A DNA stretch of 6,240 nt from Sphingomonas sp. (GCA_013822915.1 PNLG01000377.1:1-6240), one strand, 5' to 3'; numbered from the stretch's first letter, positions 1 through 6,086 are shown. Notes: generated by a model not told the origin, from the sequence alone. Numbers and translations are program-made.

Positions 1-32
1 GGGGTCCTTTGCGGGCGTAGCGGGCTTTGTCA

Positions 33-38
33 CTATAG
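33..38. promoter_or_regulatory. possible -10 hexamer, direction unclear
   Basis: The hexamer CTATAG is self-complementary, so it could serve either strand. On the + strand TTGCGG lies 18 bp upstream (9-14). On the - strand TTGGCG (60-55) lies 16 bp upstream and would drive a gene leaving the window to the left. Neither pair is strong and the two readings exclude each other. No coding region is recognised in bases 1-130. This is inference from base patterns only. Confidence 0.2.
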
Positions 39-73
39 GACAGCCGCCGCGTGTCGCCAAGCGCAACTATCGG

Positions 74-102
74 TTGCCGAGCGTGGCGAACGCACCCTAT
101 AT
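74..102 (+). promoter_or_regulatory. candidate sigma-70 promoter of thiSG
   Basis: TTGCCG (74-79) and CTATAT (97-102) are separated by exactly 17 bp, which fits a housekeeping promoter of the kind seen in sphingomonads. Transcription would start near 108-110, leaving a leader of about 22 bases before the ATG at 131. That leader is too short for a TPP riboswitch, and no thi-box motif is visible upstream. The TTG at 74 and the ATG at 101 would then be promoter elements rather than start codons. Confidence 0.5.
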
Positions 103-130
103 GCGCGGCCAACACCCGAAAAGGCGCATC

Positions 131-1135
131 ATGTCCCCAGATACGAGCATAGGAATCATCCTGAACGGCGAACAGCGGCGCGTGGCGGCCGGGATGACGA
201 TTGCCGATCTGGCGCAAGCGCTTGGCCTGGCCCCTGAAAAAGTGGCGGTGGAGCGTAATCTGGCGATCGTGCCGCGCTCGACGCTCGCGCATGTCGCGCT
301 GGCAGACGGGGACGCGCTGGAGATTGTCCATTTCGTCGGTGGCGGCGATCATGCGGCCGACGCTGGCGAGGATAGTTGGCAGGTCGCGGGGCGGACATTT
401 CGCTCGCGGTTGATCGTCGGCACCGGGAAATACCGCGATTTTGAGCAAAACGCCGCCGCCGTTGCGGCATCGGGTGCCGAAATCGTGACGGTGGCGGTGC
501 GCCGCGTGAACATCAGCGATCCCAAAGCGCCGATGCTGACCGACTTTATCGACCCGAAGCAGATCACTTACCTCCCCAACACGGCTGGGTGCTTTACCGG
601 CGATGAGGCGATCCGCACGCTGCGCCTCGCGCGCGAGGCGGGCGGTTGGGATCTGGTCAAGCTCGAAGTGCTGGGCGAGGCCAAGACGCTCTATCCCGAC
701 ATGGTGGAGACGCTGCGCGCGACCGAAATCCTCGCGAAGGAAGGGTTTTTGCCGATGGTTTACTGCGTCGATGATCCGATCGCCGCCAAACGGCTGGAGG
801 ATGCAGGCGCCGTCGCGATCATGCCGCTTGGCGCGCCGATCGGCTCGGGACTTGGCATTCAGAACCGCGTCACTATCCGTCTGATCGTTGAGGGGGCAGG
901 AGTGCCCGTGCTGGTCGATGCAGGCGTCGGCACCGCCTCTGACGCGGCGGTCGCGATGGAGCTTGGCTGCGACGGCGTGCTGATGAACACCGCGATTGCG
1001 GAGGCGCGCGATCCGGTGCTGATGGCGGCCGCCATGAAATCAGCGGTTGAGGCGGGGCGGATGGCCTATCGCGCCGGGCGGATGGGGCAGCGCCGCTATG
1101 CCGATCCGTCAAGCCCATTGGCGGGCCTGATCTGA
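131..1135 (+). CDS. thiSG: fused sulfur carrier ThiS / thiazole synthase ThiG
   Basis: This 334-residue cytosolic protein makes the thiazole phosphate half of thiamine. Residues about 7-72 form a ThiS-type beta-grasp domain ending in a Gly-rich tail (VHFVGGG, Gly70-72). ThiS normally carries sulfur as a C-terminal thiocarboxylate. Residues about 82-334 are a full ThiG TIM barrel: GTGKY near its start, the Schiff-base lysine K177 in LVKLEVLG, PNTAGC, the phosphate-binding GSGLGIQN, and DAGVGTASDAA. ThiG alone is about 255 residues, so the length fits the fusion. The ATG at 131 is preferred because AAGG lies 6 bases upstream and the conserved domain begins shortly after it; starts at 74 (TTG) or 101 fall inside the promoter candidate. 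The fusion buries the ThiS Gly tail inside the chain, which is odd because sulfur loading needs a free Gly carboxylate. Similar fusions are annotated in other alphaproteobacteria. No other thi gene is in the window. The family call is very secure. Confidence 0.95.
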   Translation: MSPDTSIGIILNGEQRRVAAGMTIADLAQALGLAPEKVAVERNLAIVPRSTLAHVALADGDALEIVHFVGGGDHAADAGEDSWQVAGRTFRSRLIVGTGKYRDFEQNAAAVAASGAEIVTVAVRRVNISDPKAPMLTDFIDPKQITYLPNTAGCFTGDEAIRTLRLAREAGGWDLVKLEVLGEAKTLYPDMVETLRATEILAKEGFLPMVYCVDDPIAAKRLEDAGAVAIMPLGAPIGSGLGIQNRVTIRLIVEGAGVPVLVDAGVGTASDAAVAMELGCDGVLMNTAIAEARDPVLMAAAMKSAVEAGRMAYRAGRMGQRRYADPSSPLAGLI

Positions 1136-1155
1136 TCTGTTATGGCTGCAAACCA

Positions 1156-1488
1156 ATGCTTAAGTTGAAGCTACTTCTGGCGAGTTTCGCGCTTTTTGTG
1201 CTGGCGGCCATGATGCCGCTGGGACTGATGGGCAGCGCATGCTACAGCGCGTCTGCGGCGACAGCGCCATCCGCGCATCATGCGATGGCATCCCCGCATC
1301 CGGCTTCGGATAGCGCGTGCGAAATGCTGCTCGCCAATGACTGTTGCACCAATTGCTGCGTCGTCGCGCCTGCGCCGCGTGCTGGCGTTAGTGCGCCCAT
1401 ATATGCTGCCTATCGGCTCCATGTCGCGCCGACTCCAGCGCATCCGGGTTGGTCAACTGCCCCGCCGCAGCGCCCGCCGCGCGCATAG
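1156..1488 (+). CDS. small exported Cys/His-rich protein
   Basis: I do not recognise a named family. The 110-residue product has a basic N-terminus (MLKLK), a hydrophobic core to about residue 26 and Ala-rich signal-peptidase-like sites near 34-36, so export to the periplasm is likely. The mature part has His41, His42 and His48, then Cys55 and a CCTNCC cluster (Cys63, 64, 67, 68), with more His at 89 and 96 and a Pro-rich tail ending PPRA. This composition suggests metal binding, possibly copper, as in other small exported His/Cys proteins; that is inference. It starts 20 bases after the thiSG stop, so read-through from thiSG is possible, but no function is shared. No good Shine-Dalgarno is seen before the ATG at 1156, yet this start gives a complete signal peptide. 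A 52-residue Cys-rich exported peptide follows 60 bases downstream. Confidence 0.72.
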   Translation: MLKLKLLLASFALFVLAAMMPLGLMGSACYSASAATAPSAHHAMASPHPASDSACEMLLANDCCTNCCVVAPAPRAGVSAPIYAAYRLHVAPTPAHPGWSTAPPQRPPRA

Positions 1489-1548
1489 CGGTTCGTTGAT
1501 CCACGGCGTGCAAAATCGCGCCACAAACCCATTTTTATTCGGAGATTT

Positions 1549-1707
1549 ATGATGATTCGTATTGCAAAATTCCTCGTCCTCGGCCTCGCTGGCACCGCAA
1601 CCGTTGCTTATGCAGCAGCACCCGCTGCGGTGTCGGCGGTTTGCAGTGCTGCCTGCATGGGCGTGTGCATGGCAATGGGCATTGATTGCGGCATGCCCAA
1701 TTGCTGA
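1549..1707 (+). CDS. 52-residue exported Cys/Met-rich peptide
   Basis: This short reading frame begins with two ATGs (1549 and 1552). GGAG at 1541-1544 lies 4 bases before the first and 7 before the second, so the second may be the true start (51 residues). Residues 1-23 look like a signal peptide: Arg4 and Lys7, a hydrophobic core, and an AYAAA cleavage region. The mature part of about 28 residues has five cysteines at 32, 36, 40, 47 and 52, the first three spaced CxxxCxxxC, mixed with four methionines, and ends on Cys. No family is recognised. Export, Cys/Met richness and the Cys-rich neighbour upstream suggest thiol metal binding or a disulfide-bonded peptide; this is inference. A perfect terminator stem begins 25 bases after the stop, which supports a real transcription unit ending here. 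The good ribosome site and the signal peptide are the main reasons to believe it is translated. Confidence 0.75.
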   Translation: MMIRIAKFLVLGLAGTATVAYAAAPAAVSAVCSAACMGVCMAMGIDCGMPNC

Positions 1708-1731
1708 TTGATGCGATAACCGCGTAAAGAG

Positions 1732-1759
1732 TGCCGGGGCGGAAACGCCCCGGCATTTT
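1732..1759 (+). terminator. rho-independent terminator
   Basis: A perfect 10-bp stem, TGCCGGGGCG (1732-1741) with CGCCCCGGCA (1746-1755), closes a GAAA tetraloop and is followed by TTTT (1756-1759). The stem can extend by A-T and G-U pairs into AAAGAG upstream. It ends the unit containing the two small exported proteins. It lies only 20 bases before the GTG start of the next gene on the same strand. Confidence 0.85.
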
Positions 1760-1778
1760 GCCGTTGGGGAGAGTGGTG

Positions 1779-2561
1779 GTGCGTGGTTTGCGGGGATTGA
1801 GCGGCGGGCTGGCTTTGACGGTCGCAGTCGCGCTGGCCGGGTGCGACAATGTCGCAGGGATCGACCCAAGCGCAGCGGCAGCGGGGCAGCGCGAGCCCAA
1901 TATGCTCAAAACCTATGACAAGACCAATATTGCGGGCTGGCTCTACAAGGCGGCCAAACCCAAGGCAGTCGTGCTGTTGTTCCATCAAGCCGGGTCGAGC
2001 AAGGACGAATATGGCAGCATTGCCCCACGCCTCGCTGCGCTGGGCTATACCGCCTATGCGATTGATCAGCGGTCGGGCGGTGATTTGTTCGGCGATAATT
2101 CGACCGTCCACCGCGAGGGGCGCTCGACGGGCTTTCTGGAGGCAAAACAGGATCTTGAAGCAGCGCTTGCCTGGGCGCGGCAACAGGGGTTGCCAGTCAT
2201 CCTGTGGGGCAGCAGCTATTCGGCGGCGCTCGTGTTTCTGGTCGCGGCGGACAATCCGGCCGATGTCGATGCAGTGATGGCGTTTTCGCCGGGCGAGTAT
2301 CTGGGCGATCCCGATCTGGTCAAGCGGGCGGCGGCGCGGGTGCGCGTGCCGGTTTACGTCACCTCGGCAAGCGATGCGAAGGAAGTCGCCGCAGCCAAGG
2401 CAATCGTCGATGCGGTCGGCACCCCGCGAAAGCTGCAGCATGTGCCGGTGGCGGGCACACATGGCTCATCGACGCTGATCCGTGAACGCGACCCGGCGGG
2501 CTATGATGCGAACTGGCGCGCGGTCGAGGCGTTTCTGGCGCAGATAGTGCCCGCGTCCTAA
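1779..2561 (+). CDS. alpha/beta hydrolase lipoprotein
   Basis: This is a 260-residue serine hydrolase predicted to be lipid-anchored outside the inner membrane. An N-terminal signal (MRGLRGL, then a hydrophobic run) ends in the lipobox LAGC, with Cys22 as the lipidated residue. The alpha/beta fold is seen in the strand VVLLFHQAGSS (His69-Gly72, oxyanion region), a nucleophile elbow GSSYS with Ser146, a candidate acid Asp199 in SASDA, and catalytic His228 in GTHGSS. The elbow has Ser rather than Gly at the last GxSxG position. The overall order resembles dienelactone-hydrolase-like esterases, but the substrate cannot be told. The GTG at 1779 is chosen because GGAG (1768-1771) lies 7 bases upstream and this start gives a clean lipoprotein signal; GTGs at 1773 and 1776 are alternatives. 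A longer frame from 1731 would start inside the terminator stem. The stop overlaps that of the convergent ThDP gene. Confidence 0.88.
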   Translation: MRGLRGLSGGLALTVAVALAGCDNVAGIDPSAAAAGQREPNMLKTYDKTNIAGWLYKAAKPKAVVLLFHQAGSSKDEYGSIAPRLAALGYTAYAIDQRSGGDLFGDNSTVHREGRSTGFLEAKQDLEAALAWARQQGLPVILWGSSYSAALVFLVAADNPADVDAVMAFSPGEYLGDPDLVKRAAARVRVPVYVTSASDAKEVAAAKAIVDAVGTPRKLQHVPVAGTHGSSTLIRERDPAGYDANWRAVEAFLAQIVPAS

Positions 2562-4234
2562 CCGGCGCTTTCGACCTGCTTCAGTGCGCCCCGGATCGCG
2601 CCGATGGTGGTGCCGTTCGTTATCACCTCAATATCGGTTTTCAGGTGGAGCAATTTGACACCGCTTTGCGCGAGCGCGCGGTCGAGCGCGGGGCCGAATT
2701 GCGCGGTCGTCTCCACCGTTTCCGACCATGCGCCATAGGCACGGGCAAGTGCGGCGAAATCGGGGTTGCGGAGCGTGGTGCCGGAAAGCCGCGCGGGGTA
2801 TTCGCGTTCCTGGTGCATGCGGATCGTGCCGTACCCGCCATTGTCGACGACGATGACGAGCATGTTCGCGCCGTGCTGGATCGCGGTGGCCAGTTCCTGC
2901 CCGTTCATCAGGAAATCGCCATCGCCTGCAATCGCAACGACAGTCTTGTCGGGGCAACGCAAAGCGCCGGCGACGGCGGCGGGGACGCCGTAGCCCATCG
3001 CGCCGGCGGTGGGGGCGAGTTGGGTGCCGGGGGAGCCATAGTGCCAGTAACGGTGCCACCAGCCCGAGAAATTGCCCGCGCCGTTGCAGATGATGGTGTC
3101 CTCGGGCGTCAACCGCTCGCGCATCGCGGCGACGCAAATGCCGAGGTCGAGGGTGACGCCTTCCCGCGGCTTGGGGGAGGACCATTCCAGCCATTCGGCG
3201 TGCGCTTCGGCAGCGGCGGAAAGCGGCTCATCGGGAAACTCTGCCGTCACGATCTGGATAGCGAAAGCGCACGGGTCTGCGGTGAGCGCAACATCGGCGC
3301 GATACACCCGGTTGAGCTCGCTCGGATCAGGATGAACGTGTATCAACGTTTGGCCGGGATGATCGGGGGTGACAAGCGTGTAACCGTCGGTCGTCGCTTC
3401 ACCCAGCCGCGCACCGACGGCGAGAATCACATCGGCTTGCTTGATGCGCTGGACCAGCTTCGGGTTGGGGCCATAGCCGAGATTGCCTGCCCATTCCCGC
3501 TGATCGTTACTGATCGCATCCTGCCGGCGGAACGCACCGACAGCGGGAATGCCCCAGCTGCGCGCGAAATGGCCGAAGGCGGCGCTGGTCGCCATGTCCC
3601 AGCCCGCGCCACCGACAATCGCGACCGGACGCTCAGCCGATCTTAAAGCCGCAACGATCTCCTTGATGGATTCATCGGCGATCCACGTCTGCAGCCGCTC
3701 CACGCGCGGCCGGTCCACCGCCACAACCTCATCCCGCAGCATATCCTCAGGGAGCGCGAACACCACCGGCCCCGGCCGCCCGCTGATCGCTGTATTCCAA
3801 GCCCGCGCGACATATTCCGGGATGCGGCGGGCGTCGTCTATCCGCAGCGCGAGCTTTGCCAGCGGCATGAACATCGCGACGAGGTCGATTTCCTGAAACC
3901 CCTCGCGGTCGCGCATCCCGCGGTCGACGTCGCCGATGAACAGGATCATCGGCTGCGAATCCTGAAACGCGACATGGACGCCGATGCTCGCATTGGTCGC
4001 GCTAGGGCCCCGCGTGACAAAGCACACCCCCGGCCGTCCGGTCAGCGTGCCATCGGCGCAGGCCATGAAGGCGGCGCCCCCCTCCTGCCGACACGTCACC
4101 ACATCGATTTGCGGCGTGTCGTGCAGCGCGTCGAGCACCGCGAGAAAGCTTTCCCCCGGCACCTGAAAAATGCGGTCGCACCCCTGCGCGATCAGATTGT
4201 CGACCAGAATCCGACCGCCGCTGCGTAAGGTCAT
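2558..4234 (-). CDS. ThDP-dependent enzyme, acetolactate synthase-like
   Basis: This 558-residue protein has the three-domain layout of acetolactate synthase/pyruvate oxidase enzymes. In the N-terminal (Pyr) domain, CRQEGGAAF carries Glu51, the residue that activates ThDP, followed by RGPSATN and FQE (113-115), as in AHAS catalytic subunits. A central domain spans about 188-330. The C-terminal (PP) domain has GDGDF (437-439) and, 27 residues later, DNGGYG, so Asp438 and Asn465 are the likely Mg ligands. The AHAS signature QHQMW is replaced by GWWHRYW (391-397), and no regulatory subunit gene is adjacent, so this is probably not biosynthetic IlvB. The carboligation or decarboxylation substrate is unknown. 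AAGGAG (4246-4241) lies 6 bases before the ATG at 4234 and only 3 before the ATG at 4237, so 4234 is preferred. The gene is divergent from an SMP-30 lactonase across a short region with a dyad, suggesting joint control. Confidence 0.92.
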   Translation of the reverse strand: MTLRSGGRILVDNLIAQGCDRIFQVPGESFLAVLDALHDTPQIDVVTCRQEGGAAFMACADGTLTGRPGVCFVTRGPSATNASIGVHVAFQDSQPMILFIGDVDRGMRDREGFQEIDLVAMFMPLAKLALRIDDARRIPEYVARAWNTAISGRPGPVVFALPEDMLRDEVVAVDRPRVERLQTWIADESIKEIVAALRSAERPVAIVGGAGWDMATSAAFGHFARSWGIPAVGAFRRQDAISNDQREWAGNLGYGPNPKLVQRIKQADVILAVGARLGEATTDGYTLVTPDHPGQTLIHVHPDPSELNRVYRADVALTADPCAFAIQIVTAEFPDEPLSAAAEAHAEWLEWSSPKPREGVTLDLGICVAAMRERLTPEDTIICNGAGNFSGWWHRYWHYGSPGTQLAPTAGAMGYGVPAAVAGALRCPDKTVVAIAGDGDFLMNGQELATAIQHGANMLVIVVDNGGYGTIRMHQEREYPARLSGTTLRNPDFAALARAYGAWSETVETTAQFGPALDRALAQSGVKLLHLKTDIEVITNGTTIGAIRGALKQVESAG

Positions 4235-4241
4235 CATGCTC

Positions 4242-4266
4242 TCCTTGGCACGCCCATAGCCAAGGA
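4242..4266. promoter_or_regulatory. inverted repeat, candidate operator
   Basis: TCCTTGGC (4242-4249) and GCCAAGGA (4259-4266) are perfect 8-bp inverted arms around a 9-nt spacer, in the gap between the divergent ThDP enzyme and SMP-30 genes. The dyad overlaps TTGGCA (4245-4250), which pairs with TAGGCT (4268-4273) at 17 bp as a candidate lactonase promoter. The left arm also contains the Shine-Dalgarno of the ThDP gene. It could bind a repressor of both genes, or fold in the ThDP mRNA. The repeat is seen directly; the role is inferred. Confidence 0.5.
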
Positions 4267-4273
4267 TTAGGCT
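4245..4273 (+). promoter_or_regulatory. candidate promoter of the SMP-30 gene
   Basis: TTGGCA (4245-4250) and TAGGCT (4268-4273) are 17 bp apart. The -35 is a fair match; the -10 keeps only its first, second and last consensus bases. Transcription would start near 4280, about 17 bases before the preferred ATG. For the opposite strand TTTGCC (4281-4276) and CTATGG (4258-4253) also sit 17 bp apart, but they would leave a very short leader for the ThDP gene. Confidence 0.35.
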
Positions 4274-4296
4274 CAGGCAAAATGACAGGAGAGATC

Positions 4297-5214
4297 ATGG
4301 TCGATTTTACTACCATCGCGAGCGACTTGCGGTTCCCAGAAGGACCGGTCGCGATGCCCGATGGCAGCATCATCCTGGTCGAAATCGCCGCGGGGCGGAT
4401 CACCCGCATCACCCCCGATGGCGCAAAGCAGGTGGTGGCGGAACCCGGCGGCGGGCCGAACGGCCTCGCCATGGGGCCGGACGGCAAGCTTTATTGCTGC
4501 AACAATGGCGGGTTCAAATGGGCCGAACCGTCCAATGGTCTGCTCATCCCGCAGGGTCAGGCCGATGATTATTCCGGCGGGCGGATCGAGCGGATTGACG
4601 TAGCGACTGGTGCGGTGGAGACGCTCTATAAGGATGGCGATTTCGGCTGCACCCTGCGCGGGCCGAACGACATCGTGTTCGACGGGGCTGGCGGATTCTG
4701 GTTCACCGACCATGGCAAAACGCGCACTCGCTCGCGCGACGTGACCGGTATTTTCTATGCCAAGGCCGATGGTTCGCACTTGGAAGAAGTGGTTTTCCCC
4801 AGCGAAAACCCCAATGGCATCGGCCTTTCGCCCGATGGTAACACGCTCTATGCGGCGGAGACCTATACCTGCCGCCTCATGGCGTTTCGCGTCACGGCGC
4901 CGGGCAAGGTCGATCAGGCGGGCGGGCTCGGCGGTGCGGGCATCCCGCTTCACCGGCCAGCAGGGTATAAATTCTTCGATTCGCTCGGCGTGGAGGAATG
5001 CGGCAATATCTGCGTTGCGACGATCGGTGAAAGCGGCATTTCGGTGATTTCGCCCACCGGCGAACTGGTCGACTTCGTGCCGACCCCCGATCCGTTCACC
5101 ACCAACATCTGCTGGGGCGGGGCGGATCGGCGGACGGCCTATATCACGCTGTCGGGCACGGGGCGGCTGATTGCGATGCCATGGCCGCGCGCCGGGCTGA
5201 AGCTGATGGCTTAA
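4297..5214 (+). CDS. SMP-30/gluconolactonase family protein
   Basis: This 305-residue protein belongs to the SMP-30/gluconolactonase/LRE-like beta-propeller family, whose members hydrolyse sugar or other lactones using one divalent metal. Family landmarks are in order: FPEGP with Glu15, PNGLA with Asn55, RGPNDIVFD with Arg121 and Asn124, NPNGIGLSPDG with Asn173, and FFDSLGVEECGN with Asp228. Glu15, Asn173 and Asp228 match the expected metal ligands, and Arg121/Asn124 the substrate region. The usual PDG at the last ligand is replaced by FDS. There is no signal peptide, so it should be cytosolic. The ATG at 4297 has GGAG (4288-4291) 5 bases upstream and is preferred over the ATG at 4282, which lacks a ribosome site and would put that GGAG inside the coding region. 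Divergent pairing with a ThDP enzyme suggests a shared catabolic step, but the lactone is unknown. Its TAA overlaps the stop of the convergent Usp gene. Confidence 0.92.
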   Translation: MVDFTTIASDLRFPEGPVAMPDGSIILVEIAAGRITRITPDGAKQVVAEPGGGPNGLAMGPDGKLYCCNNGGFKWAEPSNGLLIPQGQADDYSGGRIERIDVATGAVETLYKDGDFGCTLRGPNDIVFDGAGGFWFTDHGKTRTRSRDVTGIFYAKADGSHLEEVVFPSENPNGIGLSPDGNTLYAAETYTCRLMAFRVTAPGKVDQAGGLGGAGIPLHRPAGYKFFDSLGVEECGNICVATIGESGISVISPTGELVDFVPTPDPFTTNICWGGADRRTAYITLSGTGRLIAMPWPRAGLKLMA

Positions 5215-6023
5215 TGGCTGAGCAGGATCGGGCAGGGCGCGTTTTCGAGCAATTGCTGGGTGACACCGCCGAACAGCGTCTCGCGAAACCGGCTATGGCC
5301 ATAGGCGCCCATGACAATCCAGTCCGCTGACGCCGCCTCGGCTGCTGCACTGAGCGCCGCGCCAATCGTGCCATACTCGCGCGGCCGTTCAATCAATTCG
5401 GCATGAATGTTGTGACGGGATAGGTAACGCGTCGCATCGGTCGCGGGAAATGCATCGCCGCCGTCGACGATCGTGACCAGCTTGACCGCACGCGCATGGG
5501 CGAGCAGCGGCACGGCGGCGCGCAGTGCATTCGCGGACTCCGCCGTGCCTGACCATGCGACCATCGCTGTGCCCTGCGCAAAGAGCGGCTGCGCATGGGG
5601 CGGCACCGCCAGCACCGGGCAGGCCGACGCCAGCACGACATCACCGACCAGCCCCACCGAATCCGGGTCGGTCCGCCCCTCCAGCCGGTTGAGGCCAAGA
5701 ATGACCAGATCGGCCAGCCGCGCGGCATCGGCCAGGCCATCAGCGATCAGGCCGGTGCTGGTCACGCTGTCCCATGGCACATCCTCTTGCGCCATTTGGG
5801 CGGAGAGGCGCGCGATCAGCGCTTCCTCGCGCTGCTGCGCCTCCGCCAGCGCATCGGCGATCAGGTAACCGCCGCCAAACGGGTCCATCGCGATAAACCG
5901 CCGCAATGGTGTGTTGATGTGCAGCGTCAGATGCGCAGCCATCATCCGCGCGAGGTCAAGCGCGGTGTTGAGGCTGGTGTCCGTGCTGGGCGCGCCATCG
6001 GCATAGACAAGGAGCGAACGCAT
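5211..6023 (-). CDS. two-domain universal stress protein
   Basis: This 270-residue protein holds two Usp folds in tandem. The first (about 1-140) starts MRSLLVYADG and ends in VILGLNRLEG...CPVLAVP; its nucleotide-binding glycines are largely absent. The second (about 148-270) ends in VMGAYGHSRFRE...CPILLSH and keeps Gly239-x2-Gly242-x9-Gly252, but Gly253 replaces the Ser/Thr expected in the ATP-binding G-x2-G-x9-G-S/T motif, so ATP binding is uncertain. Tandem Usp proteins act in the cytosol in stress or low-oxygen survival; the exact role here is unknown. The ATG at 6023 has AAAGGA (6036-6031) 7 bases upstream and begins exactly at the first Usp strand. The frame stays open 40 codons further upstream, but that part looks non-coding and contains the regulatory dyad. 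An FNR-like box centred 70 bases upstream suggests oxygen-linked control. Confidence 0.92.
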   Translation of the reverse strand: MRSLLVYADGAPSTDTSLNTALDLARMMAAHLTLHINTPLRRFIAMDPFGGGYLIADALAEAQQREEALIARLSAQMAQEDVPWDSVTSTGLIADGLADAARLADLVILGLNRLEGRTDPDSVGLVGDVVLASACPVLAVPPHAQPLFAQGTAMVAWSGTAESANALRAAVPLLAHARAVKLVTIVDGGDAFPATDATRYLSRHNIHAELIERPREYGTIGAALSAAAEAASADWIVMGAYGHSRFRETLFGGVTQQLLENAPCPILLSH

Positions 6024-6086
6024 CGGGCGATCCTTTCGGGTGACGGGGTTGATGGCGTCTTTTGCGGGTAATTGCCTTGCCGCGCA

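Noticed and set aside
74..130. N-terminal extension of ThiSG from TTG 74 or ATG 101
   Set aside because: These codons coincide with a well-spaced -35/-10 pair, the 19 extra residues do not resemble ThiS, and the ATG at 131 has its own ribosome site.
1..130. TPP riboswitch ahead of thiSG
   Set aside because: The conserved CTGAGA and ACCTGATC-type elements are absent, and the best promoter leaves only about 22 bases of leader.
1608..2462. Long open frame (284 codons) on the - strand opposite the hydrolase
   Set aside because: It is a shadow of the + strand hydrolase in GC-rich DNA. The product is rich in Arg, His and Cys with no domain, while the + frame has a signal peptide and catalytic motifs.
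1549..2561. Peptide natural-product cluster (Cys-rich precursor plus hydrolase)
   Set aside because: No radical-SAM enzyme, lanthionine synthase, cyclodehydratase or transporter is present, and a terminator separates the peptide from the hydrolase.
2645..3646. Open frame of 333 codons on the + strand opposite the ThDP gene
   Set aside because: The - strand frame encodes an unmistakable ThDP enzyme. The + frame is Gly/Ala/Arg-rich, shows no family motif and has no ribosome site.
4273..4953. Open frame of 226 codons on the - strand opposite the SMP-30 gene
   Set aside because: It lies antisense to a clear beta-propeller protein, has no recognisable motifs, and ends inside the divergent promoter region.
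5473..5868. Open frames on the + strand opposite the Usp gene (also 5595-6071)
   Set aside because: They are low-complexity Ser/Ala/Arg-rich shadows of the Usp coding sequence, without ribosome sites.
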